Origin: an uncultured Allomuricauda sp.
GTDB lineage: Bacteria; Bacteroidota; Bacteroidia; Flavobacteriales; Flavobacteriaceae
DNA: 64,000 bases
Assembly: GCF_947499585.1 (NCBI RefSeq)
Contig: NZ_CANMOO010000003.1
Location: 62,001-126,000, forward strand
Direction: 5' to 3'
Shown: in pieces, positions 8,595 to 16,862 of the stretch
Layout of the letters: every line of letters begins with the position of its first letter
How positions within the stretch are numbered: position 1 is the stretch's first letter
Notes under the pieces: generated by a model
Database searches by the model: none
Seen by the model: the letters and a program-made list of their open reading frames with translations, nothing else
What the model was told of the DNA's origin: nothing
Translations under genes and position numbers: made by a program

Positions 8595-9122
8595 ATGCGT
8601 AAGGAAGATTGTTTCTACCTAGGCAAAGTCGTTTCAAAATATAGTTTTAAGGGTGAATTATTGGTAAAATTAGATACTGATGAGCCCGATATATACGAAA
8701 ACATGGAATCAGTATTTGTTTCAATTGGGAACAATCTGATTCCATTTTTTATTGACCGTTGTCGATTGCATAAATCAGCATTGCTACGTATTGATTTTGA
8801 AGAGGTAAAAGACGAGCCCACCGCGGATAAAATGATTGGAGCTGAGTTATACCTTCCTTTGGATATGCTTCCACCTTTATCAGGAGATAAATTTTATTTC
8901 CATGAGGTCATTGGATTTACTTTGATGGATGAAGTCCATGGAAATATTGGAATCATCAAAGCAGTAAATGATAGTGCTTCACAAGAGCTTTTTGAAGCGG
9001 AGAAAGATGGCAAAGAATTACTCATTCCCATTACTGATGATATTATCACCAAGGTGGATCGCCAGAACAAACAGATTCATGTAAAGACACCAGAAGGGCT
9101 GGTGGATCTCTATCTATCTTAA
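8595..9122 (+). CDS. rimM: Ribosome maturation factor RimM
   Basis: The 175-aa protein has the two-part RimM build: an N-terminal beta-barrel (DCFYLGKVVSKYSFKGELLV) up to about residue 85 and a C-terminal PRC barrel (FYFHEVIGFTLMDE to the end, with ELLIPITDDIITKVD). RimM binds S19 in the 30S head and assists 16S rRNA maturation. It lies directly behind rpsP, the classic pairing, and is very probably co-transcribed from the promoter at 7838. Confidence 0.95.
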   Translation: MRKEDCFYLGKVVSKYSFKGELLVKLDTDEPDIYENMESVFVSIGNNLIPFFIDRCRLHKSALLRIDFEEVKDEPTADKMIGAELYLPLDMLPPLSGDKFYFHEVIGFTLMDEVHGNIGIIKAVNDSASQELFEAEKDGKELLIPITDDIITKVDRQNKQIHVKTPEGLVDLYLS

Positions 9123-9177
9123 AACTAAAATGTAGTGATTTAGCACTATATTTAAGCCCATCTTTCATCTTCAAATT

Positions 9178-10608
9178 ATGTTTCGCTATTGCTTTATTGT
9201 CTTTGTTTTTTGTCTTGTTTCTTGTGGAAATAAAAAGGAGGAAACCAAAAAACCTGAAGGTCCACCAAACGTTGTACTGATTTTTACCGATGATCAAGGA
9301 TATCAGGATGTGGGTGTTTTTGGTTCACCAGACATAGAAACGCCCCATTTAGATCAAATGGCAGCGGATGGGGTCAAATTGACCAGCTATTATTCGGCAC
9401 AAGCGGTTTGCTCCGCATCAAGAGCAGGTATTTTAACAGGCTGTTATCCTAATCGTATAGGTATTCACAATGCTTTGGGACCGGACAATACGCATGGAAT
9501 AAATGCTTCTGAAACCACCCTTGCAGAGATGCTAAAAGAAAAAGGGTATACTACGGCGATTTATGGCAAATGGCACTTGGGGCACCATCAAAAGTTTTTG
9601 CCCACCAGACACGGGTTTGATGAATGGTTTGGCATTCCCTATTCCAATGATATGTGGCCCTATCACCCACAACAAGGGCCAATTTTTAAATTTCCTGACC
9701 TGCCGTTGTATGAAAATGAAACTGTAATTGACACTTTAACAGAGCAGTCACAGTTGACCACTCAAATAACGGAGCGTAGTGTGGATTTTATCAAAAGAAA
9801 TAAGGATAATCCGTTCTTCTTATATGTGCCACATCCGCAACCCCATGTTCCCTTGTTTGTTTCTGATAAGTTTAAAGGGAAGTCAAAAAGAGGATTGTAC
9901 GGGGATGTGATTATGGAAATTGATTGGTCTGTAGGGCAGATTTTGAAGACGCTTAAGGATAATGGACTTGAAGAAAACACCATTGTTATTTTTACTTCGG
10001 ATAATGGTCCCTGGTTATCCTACGGAAATCATGCTGGAAGTGCTGAGCCATTTCGTGAAGGAAAAGGAACAGCATGGGAAGGTGGTCAGCGCGAACCATT
10101 CATTATAAAATATCCAAAAAAATTAAAGCCAGGAAAAGTTGTTGATGTGCCTGTAATGGCCATCGATATTCTACCCACTATTGCTGAGCTTATTGGGGCT
10201 AAATTACCTCAGAAAATAATAGATGGTAAGAACGTCTGGAGTGTTTTGTCCGGAGAAAGTGAAGAACCTGTCCAGGAAGCCTATTTCTTTTATTATAGAG
10301 TGAACGAAATGTTTGGTGTACGCTATGGAAAATGGAAACTGTACTTTCCGCATCGTTATCGTACTATGGACGGTCAAGAACCGGGAAAGGATGGATTACC
10401 GGGTGAATATAGGATGATTGACATGAAAGAAATTGAGCTATACGATGTGGTAAATGATATTAGTGAAACTAAAAATGTTGCATCTGAAAATCCTGAAGTA
10501 GTTTCTAAGATCAAGTATTTGGCCAATAATATGAGGTCAAGACTTGGAGATTCTTTATATGAGCTGGAAGGGTCCGAAACTAGAGAGCCTGGTAGAATTG
10601 ATGAGTAG
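9178..10608 (+). CDS. Type I sulfatase, lipoprotein
   Basis: A 476-aa arylsulfatase-family enzyme. The N-terminus is a lipoprotein signal ending LVSC16, so it should be anchored in the envelope. Metal-binding Asp38-Asp39 (FTDDQGYQDVG) and the modification motif C78-S-A-S-R are present; Cys78 would be converted to formylglycine by a sulfatase-maturing enzyme not found in this window. GKWHLGHH and FTSDNGPW are further family motifs. The substrate is likely a sulfated marine polysaccharide, but no polysaccharide-utilisation genes surround it. Its end overlaps the methyltransferase gene by 8 bases. Confidence 0.93.
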   Translation: MFRYCFIVFVFCLVSCGNKKEETKKPEGPPNVVLIFTDDQGYQDVGVFGSPDIETPHLDQMAADGVKLTSYYSAQAVCSASRAGILTGCYPNRIGIHNALGPDNTHGINASETTLAEMLKEKGYTTAIYGKWHLGHHQKFLPTRHGFDEWFGIPYSNDMWPYHPQQGPIFKFPDLPLYENETVIDTLTEQSQLTTQITERSVDFIKRNKDNPFFLYVPHPQPHVPLFVSDKFKGKSKRGLYGDVIMEIDWSVGQILKTLKDNGLEENTIVIFTSDNGPWLSYGNHAGSAEPFREGKGTAWEGGQREPFIIKYPKKLKPGKVVDVPVMAIDILPTIAELIGAKLPQKIIDGKNVWSVLSGESEEPVQEAYFFYYRVNEMFGVRYGKWKLYFPHRYRTMDGQEPGKDGLPGEYRMIDMKEIELYDVVNDISETKNVASENPEVVSKIKYLANNMRSRLGDSLYELEGSETREPGRIDE

Positions 10609-11314
10609 TCCATTTAAATTTAAGCAGTTTGAGGTTCATCAAGATCGCTGCGCGATGAAAATTGGCACGGATGGAGTATTACTTGGCGCTTGGGCATCTT
10701 TGGAATCCCAACCTGATTCTATTTTGGATATTGGAGCGGGAACTGGCTTAATTGCGTTGCAAATGGCTCAGCGCTCCACTGCAGAAACCATTGATGCTAT
10801 TGAGTTGGATGAAGGTGCCTATGAACAGTGCGTGGAAAATTTTGAAGCATCGCCTTGGGCAGATAGACTATTTTGCTATCATGCAGGACTGGATGAATTC
10901 ATGGATGAGATAGAAGATAGTTATGATTTAATAGTTTCAAACCCACCATTTTATTCAGAAGAAGTTACAAGCGGGGATGCTTCTAGAGACAAAGCGCGCC
11001 AGAATATTTCCTTGCCTTTCAATGAACTTTTGGAAGGAGTATCAAAACTACTTTCTGAAAATGGGCTTTTCTCAGTAATCATTCCTTTTAAAGAAGAAAC
11101 TGAATTTATTGGTTTAGCGGAAGAGTTTGGACTTTATCCAATTAGAATAACCAGAGTAAAGGGAAATCCCAATACAGATTTTATAAGGAGCATGCTGGAA
11201 TTTGGTTTTTTAGAAACTAAGCCTGAAATAGATGAATTGACCATTGAATTGGAACGTCAACAATACACAAAGGATTATATTAGTTTAACGAAAGCATTCT
11301 ATTTAAAAATGTAA
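10601..11314 (+). CDS. trmN6: tRNA1(Val) (adenine-N6)-methyltransferase, TrmN6/YfiC-like
   Basis: A 237-aa class I methyltransferase. ILDIGAGTGLIALQMA (about 41-56) is the S-adenosylmethionine site and SNPPF (about 112) the catalytic N-P-P-F motif typical of N6-adenine methyltransferases. FKFKQFEVHQDRCAMKIGTDG at the N-terminus is characteristic of YfiC/TrmN6, which modifies A37 of tRNA1(Val). The ATG at 10601 is chosen over an upstream in-frame start at 10544 because the domain begins here; it overlaps the sulfatase stop by 8 bases. The coupling to a sulfatase is probably accidental. Confidence 0.88.
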   Translation: MSSPFKFKQFEVHQDRCAMKIGTDGVLLGAWASLESQPDSILDIGAGTGLIALQMAQRSTAETIDAIELDEGAYEQCVENFEASPWADRLFCYHAGLDEFMDEIEDSYDLIVSNPPFYSEEVTSGDASRDKARQNISLPFNELLEGVSKLLSENGLFSVIIPFKEETEFIGLAEEFGLYPIRITRVKGNPNTDFIRSMLEFGFLETKPEIDELTIELERQQYTKDYISLTKAFYLKM

Positions 11315-11370
11315 CAATTTGGATGTGAATTGTTATATTTCATTATTACCTTTGATTAAAATTTTCTTGA

Positions 11371-12549
11371 ATGAAGCCAGATTTATTTGAAGCCCCTGAT
11401 TACTACAATCTTGACGATTTACTTTCTGAAGAACATAAATTGGTACGTGATGCCGCCCGTCAATGGGTGAAGCGTGATGTTTCACCAATTATAGAAGAAT
11501 ATGCCCAAAAAGCTGAATTTCCCAAAGAAATTATTGGAGGATTGGCAGAGATTGGAGCCTTCGGACCATACATTCCAGAAGAATATGGTGGGGCAGGCTT
11601 GGATCAAATAAGCTACGGGTTGATCATGCAAGAAATTGAAAGAGGGGATAGTGGAGTTCGTTCAACGGCTTCTGTCCAGTCTTCTTTGGTGATGTACCCA
11701 ATTTTTGCGTACGGAACAGAAGAACAACGAAAAAAATATTTACCAAAATTGGCAACAGGAGAATGGATGGGTTGCTTTGGATTAACAGAACCTAATCATG
11801 GCTCTAACCCTAGTGGTATGGAAACCAAATATAAAGATATGGGTGACCATTTTCTATTAAATGGTGCCAAGCTTTGGATTTCCAATTCACCATTTGCGGA
11901 CATTGCTGTGGTTTGGGCTAAAAATGAAGAAGGAAGAATCCATGGGCTTATTGTGGAACGTGGTATGGAAGGCTTCTCTACTCCAGAAACGCATAATAAG
12001 TGGTCCTTAAGAGCTTCAGCTACTGGCGAGCTCATTTTTGATAATGTGAAAGTGCCTAAAGAGAATCTTTTGACAGGTAAAAGTGGATTGGGCGCTCCAT
12101 TGGGCTGCTTGGATTCTGCTCGTTATGGTATTGCTTGGGGAGCAATCGGTGCTGCCATGGATTGTTATGATACTGCACTTAGGTATGCCAAAGAGCGTAT
12201 TCAGTTTGGAAAACCCATTGCTGCTACACAGTTGCAACAAAAGAAATTGGCCGAGATGATTACGGAAATCACCAAGGCTCAATTATTAGCGTTCAGATTG
12301 GGACAGCTTAAAAACGAAGGTCGAGCAACTACTGCGCAAATATCTATGGCCAAGCGTAACAATGTGGATATGGCCATCAAAATTGCACGAGAAGCAAGAC
12401 AAGTTTTAGGTGGAATGGGTATTACCGGTGAGTATAGCATCATGCGTCATATGATGAATCTAGAAAGTGTAATTACCTATGAGGGAACACATGATATCCA
12501 CCTATTGATTACGGGTGCAGATATTACTGGGCTTCCTGCTTTCAAATAG
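11371..12549 (+). CDS. gcdH: Glutaryl-CoA dehydrogenase
   Basis: A 392-aa flavin-dependent acyl-CoA dehydrogenase. GLTEPNHGSNPSGMETK is the FAD/substrate region and Y370-E371-G-T-H-D-I-H carries the catalytic base. The close match to the glutaryl-CoA subgroup (DARQWVKRDVSPIIEEYAQK-like N-terminus, RYGIAWGAIGAAMDCYDTA, RQVLGGMGITGEYS) points to oxidation and decarboxylation of glutaryl-CoA to crotonyl-CoA in lysine and tryptophan breakdown. No other pathway genes are nearby. A TACCTTTG -7-like element lies at 11348-11355 without a clear -33. Confidence 0.9.
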   Translation: MKPDLFEAPDYYNLDDLLSEEHKLVRDAARQWVKRDVSPIIEEYAQKAEFPKEIIGGLAEIGAFGPYIPEEYGGAGLDQISYGLIMQEIERGDSGVRSTASVQSSLVMYPIFAYGTEEQRKKYLPKLATGEWMGCFGLTEPNHGSNPSGMETKYKDMGDHFLLNGAKLWISNSPFADIAVVWAKNEEGRIHGLIVERGMEGFSTPETHNKWSLRASATGELIFDNVKVPKENLLTGKSGLGAPLGCLDSARYGIAWGAIGAAMDCYDTALRYAKERIQFGKPIAATQLQQKKLAEMITEITKAQLLAFRLGQLKNEGRATTAQISMAKRNNVDMAIKIAREARQVLGGMGITGEYSIMRHMMNLESVITYEGTHDIHLLITGADITGLPAFK

Positions 12550-12606
12550 ATAAGACAGGTTCATTTCATTTTCAGGATAAAGAACAAGGTGAAATCCTTA
12601 TATTAG

Positions 12607-12626
12607 ATTGGTGCTATTGCACCAAT
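12607..12626 (+). repeat. Perfect 8-bp stem hairpin upstream of the aminotransferase gene
   Basis: ATTGGTGC (12607-12614), loop TATT, GCACCAAT (12619-12626). It is not followed by a T tract, so a terminator is unlikely. It ends 30 bases before the next start and could be an operator or a leader hairpin. Confidence 0.45.
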
Positions 12627-12656
12627 GGTAACTTTATTGCTGTAAAACAAAGTGGA

Positions 12657-13928
12657 ATGGATTATAAAGCCCGAAGAACTTTTTTAAAACGTCTTGGTCA
12701 AGGAGCAATAGGTTCCTTTGCGTTGCCTGTATTTGGTAATTCTTTGGCCGACCATTGGAATGCAGAAGGACTTACTAAAGGCGATCATACATCAGAAGCG
12801 TATTGGGAATTGGTTAAATCCCAATTTGATATGGCGGATGGACTTCACTACTTCAACAATGCTTCCTTGGGCGCTTCTTCTACAAATATACGTCAGGCTA
12901 CGCTTGGGTTTAGGGATTTACTGGATGGGTTTCCTTCCAAATACATGTGGGGCGGATGGCAAAAGGAAAAAGAAAAAGTTCGGGAGTCTGTTGCGAATCT
13001 TTTTTCTGTAGATGCAGAGGAGATCGCATTGATTCATAATACCACTGAAGGAATGAATCTTATTGCTCGCAGTTTTGACCTTCAACCAGGGGATGAAGTT
13101 ATTTTGGCCAACCATGAACATCCAAGTGGAACAATTCCATGGGAAGTATGGCAAGAAACGAAAGGCATAAAATTGATACGGCCAGAATTGCCGCTTCTCC
13201 CCAATAGTATTTCAGAATTGACCGAAATTTATAAAAAGGCGATAACAGCAAAGACAAAGATAATCTCCATGTGCCATATGGTGAATACCAACGGTATGTT
13301 GTTGCCAGTGCAAGAGGTTTCCAAAATGGCACATGAGAAGGGAATTTTAGTAGCTGTGGATGGAGCGCAGTCCGCCGGTATGTTTAAGATAGATCTACAT
13401 GAATTGGGTTGTGATTTTTATGCAGCTAGTTCCCATAAATGGTTGTTTTCGCCTAAAGGAGTAGGGGTGTTCTATGCCAAGATGAAAAGTCAACATCATT
13501 TAAAACCTTTAATGGTTGCCCGTGGACATACAGATGAAAGTATTCGTCGTTTGGAGAATTACAATACCCGTAATCTCCCGGAGGTTTTAGGACTAGGTGC
13601 CTCCGTTGATTTTCATAATACAATAGGGGCCGAAGTAATACATAGGCGCAGCTATGAACTTAAGGCCTATTTTCGTTCTAAAATTGAGGGTAATGACTAT
13701 TTTACCATAAAAAGTCCAGCGTTAGATGACCTTTCTAGTGCTATTCAGGTAGTAGAAGTAAATGGAAAGGATGTTAAGGATATCAAGGAAAAGCTCTGGG
13801 AGAATTATGGTATTGATTGCAGGCCCATGACAAGTCATGGCTTAAATGCGCTACGTCTTTCCTTTGCTATTTATATTACTAAAAAGGACATTGACTATTT
13901 GGTCAATGCGTTGCAAGAGCTTTCTTAG
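12657..13928 (+). CDS. Class V aminotransferase-family PLP enzyme with Tat-like signal
   Basis: A 423-aa enzyme of the class V aminotransferase fold (cysteine desulfurase / isopenicillin N epimerase-like). Lys261 in SSHKWLFSPKGVG is the expected pyridoxal phosphate lysine, and VAVDGAQSAG holds the cofactor Asp. The N-terminus RRTFLKRLGQGAIGSFALP looks like a twin-arginine export signal, which suggests a periplasmic enzyme that is exported folded with cofactor. The reaction is not clear from sequence; epimerase, lyase and transaminase relatives share these motifs. It stands alone between gcdH and umuC. Confidence 0.83.
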   Translation: MDYKARRTFLKRLGQGAIGSFALPVFGNSLADHWNAEGLTKGDHTSEAYWELVKSQFDMADGLHYFNNASLGASSTNIRQATLGFRDLLDGFPSKYMWGGWQKEKEKVRESVANLFSVDAEEIALIHNTTEGMNLIARSFDLQPGDEVILANHEHPSGTIPWEVWQETKGIKLIRPELPLLPNSISELTEIYKKAITAKTKIISMCHMVNTNGMLLPVQEVSKMAHEKGILVAVDGAQSAGMFKIDLHELGCDFYAASSHKWLFSPKGVGVFYAKMKSQHHLKPLMVARGHTDESIRRLENYNTRNLPEVLGLGASVDFHNTIGAEVIHRRSYELKAYFRSKIEGNDYFTIKSPALDDLSSAIQVVEVNGKDVKDIKEKLWENYGIDCRPMTSHGLNALRLSFAIYITKKDIDYLVNALQELS

Positions 13929-14020
13929 AGAACATATAGTTGTACTGCTTCATTCTGAGAGCAAAGAGGTAATATTTATTTTCAATAGTAGAAAATCTGA
14001 AAAATCCATTAATTTAGAGA

Positions 14021-15277
14021 ATGTTTGCCTTAGTAGACTGCAACAACTTTTATGCTTCTTGTGAACGAGCTTTCCAGCCTAAGTTCAACAATACCCCTAT
14101 AGCCATTCTGTCCAATAATGATGGTTGTTTTATTTCGCGTAGCGATGAAGCCAAAAAACTTGGCCTTCCCATGGCTGCTCCAGCATTTAAATACAGAAAA
14201 TTCTGTGAGGACAATGGCATAAAAGTGTTTTCTTCCAACTACCCTTTATATGGTGACATGAGTACTAGGGTGATGAATATTTTGGGGACATTTACACCAG
14301 ATATAGAAGTTTATAGTGTTGACGAAGCCTTCTTAAAGTTTGATGGATTTGAAAACTATGATTTTGATACCTATGGTAAAGAAATCCAACGTACAGTACA
14401 AAAATGTACAGGAATTCCAATAAGTATAGGAATGGCGCCTACAAAGGCATTGGCAAAAGTAGCCAACAAGATTGCTAAAAAATTTAGATCTAAAACAGGC
14501 GGGGTATTTGTAATCCAATCAGATGAAGGGCGCATAAAAGCACTGCAGTGGACAAAAATTGAAAGTGTTTGGGGGGTTGGCCATGGCAACTTAAAACGGT
14601 TGCAATCCAAAAATGTAAAAACAGCTTTCGATTTTATTCAATTATCAGACGATTGGGTTAAAAAGCAAATGGCGATTATTGGTTTGCGATTAAAAAAGGA
14701 TTTGGAAGGAATAGCAACCTTGGATTTAGATGACGATACCCGAGATAAAAAAGCCATTGCGACCACGCGTAGTTTTGAATATACCTATGATGATATTGAG
14801 AACATAAAAGAGCGTGTTTCTACTTTTGCTACTAGTTGTGCCGAAAAATTGCGAACTCAAAACAGTAGCTGCAACCATATTGTGGTCTTTTTACGAAGTA
14901 ATAGACATAAGAAAAACGAACCACAAGATAGAGGTAGTGTAATTATCACTTTGCCTTATGCAACAGATTCAAGCCTGATCATAAGTAACTATGCTGTCGA
15001 AGCAGTAACTTCTATCTATAAACCAGGTATTAAATATAAGAGGGCGGGAGTAATTGTTTCAGGTCTAGTTCCTACAAATGAAAGACAATTGGATTTATTT
15101 TTGGCTGAAAATCCTAAACACCATAAAATCATGAAAGTGATGGATAATGTGAATGATAAATATGGATACAAAATAAAAATTGCCAATCAAGATTTAAAAC
15201 GGACTTGGAAAATGCGTCAGGAACATCTGTCCCCTAAATACACTACCAATATTAATGATATTATTACAGTAAGATGA
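14021..15277 (+). CDS. umuC: Y-family DNA polymerase V catalytic subunit
   Basis: A 418-aa UmuC. The palm motifs MFALVDCNNFYASCERAF (metal ligand Asp6) and YSVDEAFL (Asp101-Glu102) are intact, and the length equals the E. coli protein. It performs error-prone translesion synthesis after UmuD is activated by self-cleavage. The TGA stop shares ATGA with the umuD start, so the two are translationally coupled, but the order is umuC-umuD, the reverse of the usual one. No LexA-type box was seen in the 92-base upstream gap. Confidence 0.95.
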   Translation: MFALVDCNNFYASCERAFQPKFNNTPIAILSNNDGCFISRSDEAKKLGLPMAAPAFKYRKFCEDNGIKVFSSNYPLYGDMSTRVMNILGTFTPDIEVYSVDEAFLKFDGFENYDFDTYGKEIQRTVQKCTGIPISIGMAPTKALAKVANKIAKKFRSKTGGVFVIQSDEGRIKALQWTKIESVWGVGHGNLKRLQSKNVKTAFDFIQLSDDWVKKQMAIIGLRLKKDLEGIATLDLDDDTRDKKAIATTRSFEYTYDDIENIKERVSTFATSCAEKLRTQNSSCNHIVVFLRSNRHKKNEPQDRGSVIITLPYATDSSLIISNYAVEAVTSIYKPGIKYKRAGVIVSGLVPTNERQLDLFLAENPKHHKIMKVMDNVNDKYGYKIKIANQDLKRTWKMRQEHLSPKYTTNINDIITVR

Positions 15278-15723
15278 GTTCAAAAAAAATTACCCAGGTC
15301 AATTCACTTACTTTTTTTACACCGGATGAGACAGAAAACTTGAGGATTCCAATTTCCAATAATACAGTTTCTGCCGGCTTTCCATCACCAGCTGAAGATT
15401 TTAAAGAGAAACGTATTAGCCTGGACAATACTTTAATAAAGAATAAGGAAGCCACATTTTATGCAAGGGTGAGCGGGAAATCCATGATTGGAGCGGGGTT
15501 GGATGATGGTGACTTATTAGTAATTGACAGAAGCTTGGAAGCCGAAAATGGCAAAATAGCAGTATGCTTTTTGGATGGTGAGTTTACTGTAAAACGACTT
15601 CAAATAGAAAAAGATACAATTACCCTTTTGCCTGAAAATGAAAAATACAAACCTATCAAAGTGCCAAAGGGGAGTGATTTGTTGATTTGGGGAATTGTTA
15701 CTTATGTCATTAAAGCAGTTTGA
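15274..15723 (+). CDS. umuD: UmuD-like self-cleaving peptidase (S24 family)
   Basis: A 149-aa LexA/UmuD-type S24 peptidase. Ser70 (SGKSMIGAG) and Lys107 (FTVKRL) form the catalytic dyad, and A34-G35 (TVSAGFPSPAED) is the expected cleavage site that would yield the active shortened form. No DNA-binding domain is present, so it is UmuD rather than LexA. It overlaps umuC by 4 bases and is the last gene of that pair; a small RNA candidate follows. Confidence 0.94.
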   Translation: MSSKKITQVNSLTFFTPDETENLRIPISNNTVSAGFPSPAEDFKEKRISLDNTLIKNKEATFYARVSGKSMIGAGLDDGDLLVIDRSLEAENGKIAVCFLDGEFTVKRLQIEKDTITLLPENEKYKPIKVPKGSDLLIWGIVTYVIKAV

Positions 15724-15752
15724 TGAATTTGCGATGATCATTACAAAACAGA

Positions 15753-15782
15753 TTGATTAATCCAAATCCTTTCCTATCTTTG
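15753..15782 (+). promoter_or_regulatory. Promoter of candidate small RNA
   Basis: TTG (15753-15755), exactly 19 bases, then TATCTTTG (15775-15782): a full Bacteroidetes-type promoter inside a gap where no protein gene follows on this strand. Confidence 0.7.
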
Positions 15783-15787
15783 TGGCG

Positions 15788-15886
15788 TTGTGTTGGATTT
15801 CAATCTGTAATTGGATTGGAATCAGGTTGAAGCATCATACGATGCCCACCAATGAAAGGCTTTCCATATGGAAGGCTTTTTTTGTT
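15788..15886 (+). ncRNA. Candidate small RNA of about 95-100 nt
   Basis: Between the promoter at 15753-15782 and the T tract at 15880-15883 lies about 100 bases without a coding frame. It can fold into three hairpins: GATTTCAATC/GATTGGAATC (15796-15805 with 15814-15823, one G-T pair), GCATC/GATGC around ATAC (15832-15845), and the terminator hairpin. I do not recognise the family. It lies between the convergent umuD and hutG genes. Expression and function are inference. Confidence 0.55.
15855..15886 (+). terminator. Terminator of the small RNA
   Basis: AAAGGCTTTCCAT and ATGGAAGGCTTT pair over 13 positions with two G-T pairs, followed by seven Ts. The hairpin could also stop hutG transcription from the other side, although the minus-strand T tract is short. 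Confidence 0.78.
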
Positions 15887-15896
15887 GGAATCAACT

Positions 15897-16862
15897 TTAG
15901 TGTATAGAGTGTATAATGTGGTGAAGTAAAGACGCGGCCAGCTTTGCCGTTTGCCCATCAATATCAAATTTAGGATTCATCTCAGCAACATCCATACTAA
16001 TCAATTTTCCCGAACCAATGATGGTTTTAAGGCATTCCACAACAATTTGTGGTGTGAATCCCATAGGAGAGGGGGCACTTACTCCAGGTGCATAAGCGGA
16101 AGAAAAACCGTCTAAATCTATGGTTACATAAACCTTGTCCACAGTTTTAATAAAAGCATTGATCCAAGTATTGATCTCATCCAGAAATTGCATCTGAAAG
16201 GTATCGGATAGTACGTATTTAACATCTAATTCTTTGGCAGTCTCAAAAAGTGTCCGGTCATTGGCATCTTTCCGAATACCAAGGCATAAATAATTAAAGG
16301 AGCAATTTTCTTTTTTGGATTGTGTTGCTATTTGATAGAAAGGGGTTCCGGAATTGTTATTATCCGAAGGCTTCCGAAGATCAAAATGCGCATCAAAATT
16401 AATTATTCCGATTGTCTGCCCTTCTTTTTTTGAATCCAAGTAGTTTTGAATCCCATGGTAATGTCCATAGGCCATGTCGTGACCGCCACCCAAAATTATG
16501 GGAAACTGCTTTTTTTTCAGAAGTGTGGAAACTGCTTTTGAAAGCGCTTCTTGAGCAGCTTCCATATTTTCATCTTTACAGGTTATAGTGCCGGTATCTT
16601 GCAATACTACAGTACTGGCAAGATGATTTGGAAATTTCCCTAGGCTGGTTTTAATAACTTCAGGACCTTTTGCAGCTCCAATTCTACCTTGATTTCGTTT
16701 TACTCCTTCGTCACAGGCATATCCTAATAATGCTATGGATTTTTTAGCGGGTTCAGAAATTTCATTTAAAGGAGTGCATCGCACTTTTTCATGGAGGTAC
16801 AGGTACTTATTGCTGACTCTTCCATGCCAAATAGCTGTATTTGGGTTTGTGTAGTGTTTCAT
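15897..16862 (-). CDS. hutG: Formimidoylglutamase (histidine degradation)
   Basis: A 321-aa arginase/ureohydrolase-fold enzyme. Manganese ligands are visible at H128 (GGGHDM), D157-A-H159-F-D161 (FDAHFDLRK) and in VTIDLDGFSS. In the hut context it hydrolyses N-formimidoyl-glutamate to glutamate and formamide, the last step. The start ATG is immediately adjacent to the hutU stop (the two share an edge base), so it is translated from the same mRNA. It is the last gene of hutH-hutI-hutU-hutG. Confidence 0.9.
   Translation of the reverse strand: MKHYTNPNTAIWHGRVSNKYLYLHEKVRCTPLNEISEPAKKSIALLGYACDEGVKRNQGRIGAAKGPEVIKTSLGKFPNHLASTVVLQDTGTITCKDENMEAAQEALSKAVSTLLKKKQFPIILGGGHDMAYGHYHGIQNYLDSKKEGQTIGIINFDAHFDLRKPSDNNNSGTPFYQIATQSKKENCSFNYLCLGIRKDANDRTLFETAKELDVKYVLSDTFQMQFLDEINTWINAFIKTVDKVYVTIDLDGFSSAYAPGVSAPSPMGFTPQIVVECLKTIIGSGKLISMDVAEMNPKFDIDGQTAKLAASLLHHIIHSIH

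Noticed and set aside
15274..15723. LexA repressor
   Set aside because: The peptidase domain is present but there is no helix-turn-helix domain, and it is coupled to umuC.
15788..15886. Signal recognition particle RNA or another known small RNA
   Set aside because: AATCAGGTTGAAGCA superficially resembles the SRP loop, but the GGAA tetraloop arrangement and flanking pairs are missing. Kept as an unnamed candidate.
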